Positions 1 to 7,167 of a DNA stretch of 15,394 nt are shown here, piece by piece; position 1 is the stretch's first letter; the number at the start of each line of letters is the position of its first letter. A model generated the notes under the pieces. That model saw only the letters and a list, made by a program, of their open reading frames with translations, made no database searches and was not told the DNA's origin. A program made the translations under genes and the position numbers. The stretch is from JAZQNF01 sp045641505 (GTDB lineage Bacteria > Bacillota > Clostridia > Lachnospirales > Bianqueaceae): assembly GCA_045641505.1 (NCBI GenBank), contig JAZUHB010000094.1, forward strand, positions 1 through 15,394, read 5' to 3'.

Positions 1-421
1 GGATCATCTTTCCGCAGCCGCTCATTTTCTCGCGGGCGTACTGATGGATGACGGCCTGATTCGCGGGCACATAGATGCCGCCGTATTTGCGGGCGGCGGC
101 GAGGCCGAAGAGATGGTCATCCTCGTTGTTGGTGCCGCCCACCGCGCAGTGTCTGTTGTGGCAGTTGGTCAGCGCGTAGGGGACCGGAAACTCCTTCATG
201 CCGCTCGCGCGGGCGGTCTGGATGATGCCCACGTAGGTGATGTCGTGGGAAATGAGCGCGTCGAAGCGAAGGCGCATCTGCTTCGGATCGGCGGAAGCGT
301 CGTGAGAGCGGAGAATCTGATACGCGACCGTGTTTTCGCGGGCGTCGCCGGCGGCGATACCGGCTTCGGGGCGAAGGGCCCCGCCGTCACGGAAAACACC
401 TTCGGAATGGAGAGTGATCAT
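1..421 (-). CDS. Aconitase-superfamily hydratase (YbhJ-like), N-terminal part, cut by the window edge
   Basis: The minus strand reads open from an ATG at 421 to the window edge, giving 140 codons that start MITLHSEGVFRDGG. The segments SHDITYVGIIQTARASGMKE, PYALTNCHNRHCAVGG and NNEDDHLFGLAAARKYGGIY, ending GCGKMI, match my recollection of the N-terminus of the clostridial 'hydratase' proteins related to E. coli YbhJ and to aconitase, which use an Fe-S cluster to hydrate or dehydrate carboxylic acids. That family is about 750 residues long, so roughly a fifth is visible and the active site cannot be checked. AAGGAG sits five to six bases before the ATG (RBS in 422-434) and fixes the start. The gene is divergent from the nucleotidyltransferase gene at 556. 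The substrate is unknown. The family call is fairly sure, a true citrate/aconitate role is not. Confidence 0.8.
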   Translation of the reverse strand, partial: MITLHSEGVFRDGGALRPEAGIAAGDARENTVAYQILRSHDASADPKQMRLRFDALISHDITYVGIIQTARASGMKEFPVPYALTNCHNRHCAVGGTNNEDDHLFGLAAARKYGGIYVPANQAVIHQYAREKMSGCGKMI

Positions 422-451
422 GGCAGCTCCTTGCGTAAATGTTATCGCTTC

Positions 452-481
452 AGTATAGGCCCCGGAACGCGGGCTTGGCAA
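452..481 (-). promoter_or_regulatory. Predicted sigma-A promoter of the hydratase gene
   Basis: On the minus strand TTGCCA (476-481) and TATACT (452-457) are separated by 18 bases. This gives a leader of about 25 bases before the hydratase ATG at 421. It is divergent from the promoter at 499-527. Confidence 0.55.
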
Positions 482-498
482 GTTTTTTCCAAATACAA

Positions 499-527
499 TG
501 GAAATCGGCCGTCTTCGATGCTATAAT
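499..527 (+). promoter_or_regulatory. Predicted extended -10 promoter of the nucleotidyltransferase/BceAB unit
   Basis: A perfect TATAAT (522-527) is preceded by TG at 519-520, making an extended -10 element. The -35 position holds only TGGAAA (499-504) at 17 bases spacing, so the extended -10 probably compensates. The leader to the ATG at 556 is about 22 bases. Confidence 0.6.
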
Positions 528-555
528 GACTCTAATACAGAACGGAGGTTTACGA

Positions 556-1800
556 ATGGATTGCCCACGGAAGGTTAAGGCCCTGCTGAAGCGTGAACGG
601 CAGGAGCAGCTCCTCGAATGGTACGGCCGGCTCGGCGAGGAGGAGCAGAAGCGGCTTCTCGCGGATATCGCGCGCGTCGATTTCGGCGTCGTGCGTCAGG
701 CGGGCGCAGCGGCTCCGGCCCGGGACGAGAAGATCACTCCCTACCCCTCGCTTACCCTCGCGGAGATCGAGGCGCGGCGGGACGAATATGAAAAGCTCGG
801 CCTCGAGGCACTCGCGAAGGGCAAGCTGGCCGCCGTCGTGCTCGCGGGTGGCATGGGCAGCCGGCTCGGCTTCGAGCACGCGAAGGGCATGTACAACCTG
901 GCCCAAAGCGGTGAGCTCTCCATCTTCGAGATCCTGATCCGCAACATGGAGGACAATGCCCGCAAGGCCGGGCGTCCCATTCCCTTCTACGTGATGACCT
1001 CCGACCGCAACCACGAGGAGATCGTCCGCTTCTTTGAGGAGCATGAGTACTTCGGCTATCCGGCCGACTGCGTGCGCTTCTTCCGTCAGGAGATGGCGCC
1101 TTCGCTGGGCGAGGATAAGCGGACGGTGCTTTTGGAGGCGAAGGACCGGGTCTCCTTCACCCCGAACGGCACCGGCGGCTGGTACGGGTCGCTCCGCAAG
1201 GCCGGGCTTCTCCGCGACATGAAGAAGCGCGGCGTCGAGTGGATCAACGTATTCTCGGTCGACAACGTCCTGCAGCAGATCGGCGATCCGGTCTTTCTCG
1301 GCGCGGTCCTCGCGGCCGGCACGCACTGCGGCGCGAAGGTGATCGCGAAGGCCGACCCGCGGGAGAAGGTGGGCGTCATCTGCCGCCGCGGCGGCCGTCC
1401 CTCGGTCGTGGAGTATTCCGAGCTCTCCGAGGAGATGCGCTATGAGAAGAACGAGGCGGGCGAATACGTCTATCACTACGGTGTCACGCTGAACTATCTG
1501 TTCGATCTCCGGGCGACGGCGCGGCGGGCGCGGAAGAGCATCCCGGTGCATCCCGCCCACAAGAAGATCCCGTACTGCGGACCGGAAGGCGGGACGCTCG
1601 TGCCGGAGAAGGAGAACGGCTACAAGCTGGAGACCTTCATTTTCGATATTCTGGAGTTCTTCCCGGACGTGACCGCCTGCGAGGTGGTGCGCGAAAAGGA
1701 ATTCGCTCCGATCAAGAACGCGGAGGGCACGGACAGTCCGGAGAGCGCGCGGGCGCTCCTTCTGGGCGTCCGTCCCGAATGGAAAAAATATTTCGTGTAA
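556..1800 (+). CDS. UDPGP-family nucleotidyltransferase (UDP-sugar / UDP-HexNAc pyrophosphorylase-like)
   Basis: Predicted cytosolic enzyme of 414 residues that would join UTP to a sugar 1-phosphate, giving a UDP-sugar and pyrophosphate. The nucleotide-binding signature is LAGGMGSRLGFEHAKG at residues 96-111, matching the LxGGxGTRLG...PKG motif of eukaryotic-type UDP-GlcNAc pyrophosphorylases with Ser for Thr and Ala for Pro. FYVMTSDRNHEEI, a glycine-rich FTPNGTGGWYG stretch and AHKKIPY near the sugar-binding region also match that family rather than GlmU or GalU. The start at 556 is chosen because GGAGG at 544-548 lies seven bases before it; the open frame extends further upstream only through promoter DNA. 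An ABC transporter gene follows after 12 bases, so the two are probably co-transcribed. Whether the sugar is N-acetylated cannot be told from sequence. Confidence 0.85.
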   Translation: MDCPRKVKALLKRERQEQLLEWYGRLGEEEQKRLLADIARVDFGVVRQAGAAAPARDEKITPYPSLTLAEIEARRDEYEKLGLEALAKGKLAAVVLAGGMGSRLGFEHAKGMYNLAQSGELSIFEILIRNMEDNARKAGRPIPFYVMTSDRNHEEIVRFFEEHEYFGYPADCVRFFRQEMAPSLGEDKRTVLLEAKDRVSFTPNGTGGWYGSLRKAGLLRDMKKRGVEWINVFSVDNVLQQIGDPVFLGAVLAAGTHCGAKVIAKADPREKVGVICRRGGRPSVVEYSELSEEMRYEKNEAGEYVYHYGVTLNYLFDLRATARRARKSIPVHPAHKKIPYCGPEGGTLVPEKENGYKLETFIFDILEFFPDVTACEVVREKEFAPIKNAEGTDSPESARALLLGVRPEWKKYFV

Positions 1801-1812
1801 AAGGCGGAACCT

Positions 1813-2610
1813 ATGGAAAACGGTAAAGCATTGCTGATCGTGGAAGATCTGGAAAAGACCTACGGCAAGGGTGAGAACCGGACGAAGGCCCTGCAGGGCA
1901 TCTCCTTCGAGGTGGCCGAGGGCGAGTTTCTCGGCATCATGGGCGCGAGCGGCTCGGGCAAGACGACGCTGCTCAACTGCATCGCCACGATGATCCGTCC
2001 GAGCGCCGGCCGGGTTCTGCTCGAGGGGCGCGACGTCGCTGCCTTCAAGGGCAGGGAGCTGGCGGACTACCGGGGCCGGGAAATCGGCTATCTCTTCCAG
2101 GATTATCAGCTGCTCGAAAACCTGACCGCGCGGGAGAATATCCTGCTGCCCCTGTCGCTCCACGGCGTGAGCGCCTCCGAGGCGGAGCCCCGCGTCGCGG
2201 AGATGGCGGAGCGGCTCGAAATCTCCGAGGTCCTCGACAAGTTCCCGTCCCAGATGAGCGGCGGCCAGCGGCAGCGGGTCGCGGCCGTGCGAGCGCTGAT
2301 CTCCGACCCTGAGATCGTCATCGCGGACGAGCCCACCGGCGCCCTCGATTCGGCGAACGCCGGCGCCCTGATGGACAAGCTCCTCAGCGTGAACCGCTCT
2401 CTCGGCAAGACCATCGTCATGGTCACTCATGACGCGAACGCCGCGAGCTTCTGCTCCCGCATCCTCTTCATCCGGGACGGCCGGCTCTTCCACGAGCTGA
2501 GACGCGACACGGAGAAGGAGGCCCCGGCCGAGTTCTACGGCCGCATCGTCGAGGTGCTGGCCACGCTTCGCACCGCGCCCGCGAAGGAGGAGGCAGCCGA
2601 TGTTCTTTAA
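1813..2610 (+). CDS. BceA-type ABC transporter ATP-binding protein
   Basis: The 265-residue protein is a complete ABC ATPase: Walker A GASGSGKT (residues 44-51), Q-loop Gln96, signature SGGQRQR (149-155), Walker B IVIADEPTGALD (168-179) and switch His206 in VTHDANAASFC. The VTHDANAASFCSR and ILFIRDG segments are typical of BceA/YxdL/LolD-like ATPases that pair with FtsX-type permeases and export or detach antimicrobial peptides and other envelope-active compounds. It overlaps the permease gene by 11 bases (2600-2610), so translation is coupled. The RBS (AAGGCGG, about 1801-1807) is mediocre. No BceRS two-component system is encoded nearby. The family is certain, the transported substrate is not. 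Confidence 0.93.
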   Translation: MENGKALLIVEDLEKTYGKGENRTKALQGISFEVAEGEFLGIMGASGSGKTTLLNCIATMIRPSAGRVLLEGRDVAAFKGRELADYRGREIGYLFQDYQLLENLTARENILLPLSLHGVSASEAEPRVAEMAERLEISEVLDKFPSQMSGGQRQRVAAVRALISDPEIVIADEPTGALDSANAGALMDKLLSVNRSLGKTIVMVTHDANAASFCSRILFIRDGRLFHELRRDTEKEAPAEFYGRIVEVLATLRTAPAKEEAADVL

Positions 2611-4576
2611 GCAGGTCCTCCGCAATGCCCGGATGAACCGGAAGGGGAACGGCCTGTTCTACGCCGCGCTGGTGATCGCCATCGTGGCCTTCTATACGCT
2701 GCTTTCGCTCCGGGAGCAGGACGTGCTCCGCTTCCTCGCGACGTTGGAGAGTGCCTCGGTCGCGAAGCTGATGGGACTTCTGCCGCTGGTCTATCTCGTC
2801 TCCCTGTTCTTCGTGTTCTTCCTGGTCTATTTTGCCTGTAAGTATCAGGCCGACCGGCGCCGCCGGGAGTTCGGCCTGTACCTGATGCTCGGCATGAAAA
2901 AGAGCCGGCTGTTCTTCCTGCTCTTCGCGGAAACTCTCTGGAACAGCCTGGTGGCACTGGCAATCGGGCTTCCGCTCGCGATCCTTCTGACCGAGCTCAT
3001 CAGCATCCTGACGGCCTCGTTCGTGGGGCTGGGACTGCTGCAGCATCGCTTCACCCTTTCGGCCGGAGCGATCCTCTGGACCGTAATCGGCTTCGTCTGC
3101 GTGCAGCTGCTCGCGACCCTCACGGTCTGCCTGCCGCTCGGGAAGGCCGAGCCCGCGGAGCTTCTCGCGACGGACGCGCCGAAGGCGCAGAAGATTGTCG
3201 ATCCGAAAAAGAGCAAGGCCCGGTTCGTGTCGGGTATCGCGCTCCTGCTCATCGCGTATTTCCTGGGCGTTTTCTTCCTGAGGGCCCTCGATCTCACGGT
3301 GCTCGTGATCCTCGTCTGCGGCGCGGCCGGCACCTTCCTGCTGTACCGGGGACTCGGCGGCTTCATCGGCGAACGGATCGAAAAGGCCCGTCTCCGCGCG
3401 AAGGGGCTCGACATCTTCGACGGCCGCCAGATCCAGGAGAACGTGGCAGGCGAGCACAAGTCGCTCGCGATCTCGTCGCTCCTGCTGATGGTGGCGCTCA
3501 CCTGCGTGGTCTACGGTATCTCGCTCGGCATCGCGAACGCGAGCTACGAGCGCTCCGCCGACGCTTCTCTCCTTTGCGGAGAGGAGGAGCTCTGGAGGAT
3601 CTACGATAACCCGGAGCTTTCGGAGATGATCGGGACGGTCTATCCGATGTACGTTTCCGTCTCCGGGGAGGAGGCGGACGCGGAGGCGCTTCGCGCCGCG
3701 ATCCGCGCGCAGGGCGACGACACGGGCCTCGCGGATTTCCTCTATTTGGATTACATGATCCCGGCCGGTGCCTTCGACGCGCTGCTCGAGGCGTCCGGGA
3801 AGGAAAAGCTGAACCTGGCGCCCGGGACCTGCGCCCTCTATTCGGCGATGATCAAGAACGAAAAGCAAGTTACGGTCCTCGAAAAGGCGCTCATGACCGG
3901 CGTCACGGTGACGCTCGGCGGGCAGGAGCTTACGCTCGTGCCGGGACTTCACAAGGAAAACATCGTCGCGGACACGGCCATCTCCCTGTACGCGGCGCTG
4001 ATCGTGCCGGACGAGGTCTTCGAGGCGCAGGCGACCCGCAAGGAGCCCTACTGCTTCAACCTCCATCTGACCGACGCGGCCGTCGCGGCGGAGGGCCTCA
4101 TGCTGGCGATGCAGCGGCTCGACGGGCTGCTTTCCGGTACGGGCCTCGAATACGAAACCTATCTGGCCGGCATCGGCCGCAACCTCATCTACACCGTTTC
4201 CACCAGCTATCTGACCATCTACCTCGGCGTCCTGTTCTTCCTGATCGCGAATACCGTGATGGGCCTGAAGTTCCTGATCCAGCTGCGCGAGGACCGGCAT
4301 CGCTACGAGACGCTGTTCGTTCTCGGTGCGGAGAAGGAGGAGGTACAGAAGAGCGTGCGGAAGCAGATCCGCATCTATTTCCTGCTCGTAATGGGGCTTG
4401 CGCTCCTGTCCGGGCTCTTCGCCGTGGTGTCGCTCTCGACGGTGTTCCTCTCGGCGACGGTCCGGGAGATGGCGGGACTCGCCGCCGTCACCCTTGCGGT
4501 GTTCCTGCTGCTCGAGGCACTCTATATCTATACGGTATCTCGGTTAGCCTGCAGGGAAATCGATTCCCTTGAATAA
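2600..4576 (+). CDS. BceB-type FtsX-family ABC permease
   Basis: The 658-residue membrane protein has the BceB layout of ten predicted helices: roughly residues 18-37, 56-80, 104-133, 154-178, 208-228, 231-250 and 287-311, then a large extracellular domain of about 225 residues (312-536), then helices near 537-556, 595-620 and 627-648. FtsX domains occupy the second to fourth helices (with the cytoplasmic EFGLYLMLGMKKSRL segment) and the last three (RYETLFVLGAEKEEV). In BceAB systems the extracellular domain contacts the peptide and the sensor kinase. A GGAGG-rich RBS (2586-2592) inside the ATPase gene precedes the ATG at 2600. The gene ends at TAA 4574-4576, directly before a strong terminator. 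No partner kinase or regulator gene is in the window. Confidence 0.93.
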   Translation: MFFKQVLRNARMNRKGNGLFYAALVIAIVAFYTLLSLREQDVLRFLATLESASVAKLMGLLPLVYLVSLFFVFFLVYFACKYQADRRRREFGLYLMLGMKKSRLFFLLFAETLWNSLVALAIGLPLAILLTELISILTASFVGLGLLQHRFTLSAGAILWTVIGFVCVQLLATLTVCLPLGKAEPAELLATDAPKAQKIVDPKKSKARFVSGIALLLIAYFLGVFFLRALDLTVLVILVCGAAGTFLLYRGLGGFIGERIEKARLRAKGLDIFDGRQIQENVAGEHKSLAISSLLLMVALTCVVYGISLGIANASYERSADASLLCGEEELWRIYDNPELSEMIGTVYPMYVSVSGEEADAEALRAAIRAQGDDTGLADFLYLDYMIPAGAFDALLEASGKEKLNLAPGTCALYSAMIKNEKQVTVLEKALMTGVTVTLGGQELTLVPGLHKENIVADTAISLYAALIVPDEVFEAQATRKEPYCFNLHLTDAAVAAEGLMLAMQRLDGLLSGTGLEYETYLAGIGRNLIYTVSTSYLTIYLGVLFFLIANTVMGLKFLIQLREDRHRYETLFVLGAEKEEVQKSVRKQIRIYFLLVMGLALLSGLFAVVSLSTVFLSATVREMAGLAAVTLAVFLLLEALYIYTVSRLACREIDSLE

Positions 4577-4580
4577 AAAA

Positions 4581-4628
4581 CTGCCCGCCGGATTTCCTTT
4601 CCCGGAAATCAAGCGGGCAGTTTTTTTT
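4581..4628. terminator. Bidirectional rho-independent terminator between convergent operons
   Basis: CTGCCCGC (4581-4588) pairs with GCGGGCAG (4613-4620) and an inner GATTTCC (4591-4597) pairs with GGAAATC (4604-4610), leaving a six-base loop. Eight T residues follow on the plus strand (4621-4628). Six A residues precede the stem (4575-4580), giving a U-run on the minus-strand transcript too. It serves the permease gene ending at 4576 and the ATPase gene ending at 4609. Confidence 0.93.
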
Positions 4629-5208
4629 CAGTCGCGCCGAAGGCCTTTGCCTCGGCCGGATCGTGGGTGATGAGCAGCACGGTCTTTCCGGCGAAAAGCG
4701 GGCGGAGCGCCCGGATCACGCGGTCCTTCGTGTCCGCGTCCAGACCCGTGAAGGGCTCGTCGAGGAGCAGGAGATCGAAGGGGACCAGAAGTGCGCGGGC
4801 CAGGGCCACACGGCGTTTCATGCCGCCGCTCAGGTTCGAGACCGTTTCGCTGAGGACAGGAAGACCGTCCTCCCCGGGCTCCAGCCCGAAGGCGGCGAGA
4901 AGCGAAGCGGCTTTTTCTTCCGAAAAGGAGCGCCCGGTCACGGCCCGGAGGTTCGCCCGGACGGTCAGCGATCCGATCAGCCGGTCCTCCTGGAACACGG
5001 CGGAGATCCTTGTGCCGGCGGGGATCCGGACCGAGCCCTCGTCCGGCCGGAGCAGCCCGAGCAGCAGGTTCATCACCGTGCTCTTGCCGCTGCCGGAGGG
5101 TCCCATCAGCGCGGTCACCCGGCCGGGCGCGAGCGTCAGGGAAAAGTCCCGCAGCACCTGCTTATCTCCGAAGGAAAGGGACAGATCGTTCAAACGGATT
5201 TCTTCCAT
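4609..5208 (-). CDS. NitT/TauT-type ABC importer ATP-binding protein
   Basis: The ATP-hydrolysing subunit of an importer, 199 residues from the ATG at 5208 (MEEIRLNDLSLSFGDKQVLR). It carries Walker A GPSGSGKS (36-43), Q-loop Gln73, signature LSGGM (126-130), Walker B LLLLDEP (146-152), D-loop TGLD and switch His182. It most resembles SsuB/TauB/ThiZ-like ATPases but is about 50 residues shorter than the usual 240-260, ending soon after the H-loop. The start is fixed by a TAATG junction: the permease stop and this ATG share base 5208. A longer open frame upstream is only a shadow of the permease gene. The last residues (KKLPA) and the TGA stop lie inside the terminator hairpin. Ligand unknown. 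Confidence 0.92.
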   Translation of the reverse strand: MEEIRLNDLSLSFGDKQVLRDFSLTLAPGRVTALMGPSGSGKSTVMNLLLGLLRPDEGSVRIPAGTRISAVFQEDRLIGSLTVRANLRAVTGRSFSEEKAASLLAAFGLEPGEDGLPVLSETVSNLSGGMKRRVALARALLVPFDLLLLDEPFTGLDADTKDRVIRALRPLFAGKTVLLITHDPAEAKAFGATEKKLPA

Positions 5209-5984
5209 TACAGCGCCTCCAGTCTGCGGTAGCCGAGCCGCGCGAGGCCAAGCACCGCTTTTTCGAAGGCCACGCTGACCAGCACGATGATCAGCGTCCA
5301 GCAGAAGAGGTCCACGGTGTTCAGGTAGGCCTTCGATTCGTAGAGCGCTTCGCCGATCGTGCCGCCGGGCAGGCCGATCACCTCCGCCGCGATGCCCGCC
5401 TTCCAGGCGAGTCCGAGCGAGAGCGAGAGCCCGCTCATCACGGAGTTCTTCATTTCCGGCAGCCACAGATAGAGGAACTTCCGCGGCCAGGGCAGGCGGA
5501 AGACCTCGCTCATTTCGGAGAGCTTCGGGTCACGCCCCTTGATGCCCGCGAGGAAATTCGTGTAGATCACCGGGAGCACCATCAGGAAGCTGATGAAGGT
5601 GGAGAGCCGGGAGGAGCTCAGCCACACCAGCGCCAAGATGATGAAGGACGCCACCGGCACGGATTTGACCGTGATCATGAACGGCCACAGCAGGGTCTCG
5701 GCCAGGCGGAAGCGGCCCGCGAGGACCGCCAGCAGCCCGCCGGTCACAAGGCCCGCGGAAAAGCCGAGCGCGATCCGGGCGAAGCTCGTCCCGACCGCGC
5801 CGAAGAAGCCGGGCTCGCGCCAGACCGTGGCGAGCCGCCCGAGCACCTGCAGCGGGGAGGGAAGCAGCAGCTTCTGCCCCAGAAGCATCGCGCAGACCTG
5901 CCAGACGGTGAGGAGGAGCAGGACCGCCAGGGCCTTCGCCCAGCCGGAATCCGGTGCAAGCTTTAGGTTTTTCTTATTATTCAT
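5208..5984 (-). CDS. NitT/TauT-type ABC importer permease
   Basis: The 258-residue inner-membrane subunit has about six predicted helices (near residues 17-35, 66-90, 98-122, 127-146, 180-203, 225-248). LLPSPLQVLGRL (39-50) after the first helix and the segment WKAGIAAEVIGLPGGTIGEA (194-213), with ITVKSVPVASFI and VFRLPWPRKFLYLWLP before it, are typical of the SsuC/TauC/ThiX family; the coupling (EAA) loop lies around residues 156-172. The ATG at 5984 follows the lipoprotein stop codon by six bases and has no clear Shine-Dalgarno sequence, so it probably depends on translational coupling. It overlaps the ATPase gene by one base. Confidence 0.92.
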   Translation of the reverse strand: MNNKKNLKLAPDSGWAKALAVLLLLTVWQVCAMLLGQKLLLPSPLQVLGRLATVWREPGFFGAVGTSFARIALGFSAGLVTGGLLAVLAGRFRLAETLLWPFMITVKSVPVASFIILALVWLSSSRLSTFISFLMVLPVIYTNFLAGIKGRDPKLSEMSEVFRLPWPRKFLYLWLPEMKNSVMSGLSLSLGLAWKAGIAAEVIGLPGGTIGEALYESKAYLNTVDLFCWTLIIVLVSVAFEKAVLGLARLGYRRLEAL

Positions 5985-5990
5985 GCGGAT

Positions 5991-6965
5991 TTATTTGACG
6001 TAGTAGAAGCTGTCGGCCGGGACCTTGCCGCCCACGGCCTTGGGGTTCTGGGTGAAGAGGACGCGGAGATAGCCGGAGAGAGCGGTCTTCATGTCCTCGC
6101 CCGTCACGCAGACGACGTTACAGTAGGGGAGCGCCTTCTCGGCGACGGCAGCCTTCACGATGCCGAAGCGCTCGATCAGCGCGGCGGCCTCGGCGGCGTT
6201 CTCCTGCGTGAAGCGGACGGAGGCCTCGTATTCCTTCAGGAAGAGCTCGACCGCCTCGGGATCATCTTCGACGAACTTCGTGCGGGCCACGAGAACGCCG
6301 GTGATCAGCCAGCTTTCGCCCTCCAGCTTGTACCATTCGTCCGTAAGGTCCATGCAGATCTCGAGGCCGGGCACGTTCATCTGCGCGACGGTGGTGTAGG
6401 GCTGGGGCAGCATCGCGATCCCGGAGCCGGCCTCGCCGAGCGCCGCGACGATCTCAGCCGGCTCGGATTTGAATTCCAGGGTGACGTCGCTGTCGGGATC
6501 GAGCCCGTTCTGCAGCAGCAGATAGCGGAGCGTATACTCGGGCGTGGAGCCCTTGCCGGTGCAGTAGACCGTCTGTCCCCGGAGGTCCTGCCACTTCGTG
6601 ACGGGGAAGTTCTTCTGGACCAGGTAGAGGACACCGAGAGTGTTCACCGCGAGGACGGTGAGCCCGCCGTCGGTGTTGTTCCAGAGGACGGAGGACAGGT
6701 TCGCGGGGATCGCGGCGAGGTCCAGCTCGCCCTGGATCAGCCTGGGCGTGACCTCGTCGGCGGTGGCGGCGACCGTGAACGTGTAGTTCCCTTCACTCGC
6801 GCCCTTTTCGGCCTCGTCCATCAGCCGCACCAAGCCCATCGCGGTGGGACCCTTGAGCGCGGCGACGCGGACGGCGGCCTCCGGCTCTTTGACGGGCTTA
6901 TGGCAGCCCGCGAGCAGGGAGGCGAGGAGAACGAGGCAGAGAATGAGAGCCGTATATCTTTTCAT
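5991..6965 (-). CDS. ABC importer substrate-binding lipoprotein (NMT1 / MqnA-like SBP fold)
   Basis: A 324-residue extracellular ligand-binding protein. The N-terminus is a lipoprotein signal: MKRY, a hydrophobic stretch, then the lipobox LLAGC with the lipidated Cys21. The mature part starts VRVAALKGPTAMGLVRLMDE, and contains QGELDLAAIPANL (78-90) and TKWQDLRGQTVYCTGKGSTP (123-142), hallmarks of the periplasmic-binding family that includes NitT/TauT, thiamine-precursor (THI5/NMT1) and MqnA-like proteins. The ligand cannot be deduced; candidates are sulfonates, pyrimidine precursors, flavin-like or other aromatic compounds. It is the first gene of the three-gene importer operon. RBS AGAGG lies ten bases before the ATG. 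The promoter at 7013-7041 has a palindromic operator where its -35 should be, so regulation by an activator is likely. Confidence 0.9.
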   Translation of the reverse strand: MKRYTALILCLVLLASLLAGCHKPVKEPEAAVRVAALKGPTAMGLVRLMDEAEKGASEGNYTFTVAATADEVTPRLIQGELDLAAIPANLSSVLWNNTDGGLTVLAVNTLGVLYLVQKNFPVTKWQDLRGQTVYCTGKGSTPEYTLRYLLLQNGLDPDSDVTLEFKSEPAEIVAALGEAGSGIAMLPQPYTTVAQMNVPGLEICMDLTDEWYKLEGESWLITGVLVARTKFVEDDPEAVELFLKEYEASVRFTQENAAEAAALIERFGIVKAAVAEKALPYCNVVCVTGEDMKTALSGYLRVLFTQNPKAVGGKVPADSFYYVK

Positions 6966-7012
6966 AAATCATTTACCTCTTTTCGGAATGCGGATTTTCT
7001 TCCGCTGACTCT

Positions 7013-7041
7013 ATTATAGCGCAATAAACAGAAGATTACGT
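7013..7041 (-). promoter_or_regulatory. Predicted activator-dependent promoter of the ABC importer operon
   Basis: On the minus strand a perfect TATAAT (7013-7018) has no -35 box at any normal spacing (ACGTAA at 17 bases) and no TG extension. The predicted transcription start is about 7006. A palindrome covers the -35 region. The leader starts with a stem-loop, GCGGA (7001-7005) pairing with TCCGC (6990-6994). Confidence 0.6.
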
Positions 7042-7053
7042 TGCGGATGCAAC
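7040..7053. promoter_or_regulatory. Candidate Crp/Fnr-type operator, palindrome GTTGC-N4-GCAAC (activator position)
   Basis: The sequence GTTGCGGATGCAAC is a perfect 5-4-5 palindrome, extended to 6-4-6 by C at 7039 and G at 7054. The 5-4-5 spacing is that of FNR sites (TTGAT-N4-ATCAA). Its centre (7046.5) lies about 40.5 bases upstream of the predicted start of the importer transcript, the class II activation position. The same palindrome with a different centre is at 14172-14185 before the operon that encodes a Crp/Fnr protein. Confidence 0.55.
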
Positions 7054-7110
7054 GAAAAAGGCCGGAAAGACCTGTCCGGGGAAAGAAATTTTTCCCGCCG
7101 CGGCGGAACC

Positions 7111-7140
7111 TTCCCGCAAGTGCCCGGGATGTGCTATAAT
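7111..7140 (+). promoter_or_regulatory. Predicted extended -10 promoter of the isomerase/oxidoreductase operon
   Basis: TATAAT (7135-7140) is preceded by TG at 7132-7133 (extended -10). The -35 position is poor (TTCCCG, 7111-7116, 18 bases away). Two inverted repeats lie just upstream: GGGAAA-N6-TTTCCC (7079-7096) and the 12-base palindrome CCGCCGCGGCGG (7095-7106). The leader is about 20 bases. Confidence 0.55.
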
Positions 7141-7167
7141 CGAGCCAAACTCATTCAGGAGGGGACC

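Noticed and set aside
44..526. A 160-codon plus-strand frame at the left edge.
   Set aside because: It is antisense to the hydratase gene, whose protein matches a known family, and it crosses both divergent promoters.
550..2625. A 691-codon open frame on the minus strand across the nucleotidyltransferase and BceA genes.
   Set aside because: It is antisense to two genes with clear family motifs, spans unrelated genes and has Arg/Glu/Leu-rich shadow composition. GC-rich codon use makes long antisense frames common here.
2468..4300. A 610-codon minus-strand open frame opposite the BceB permease.
   Set aside because: Very rich in Glu, Arg, Gln and His, with no recognisable domain; it is the antisense shadow of a hydrophobic protein.
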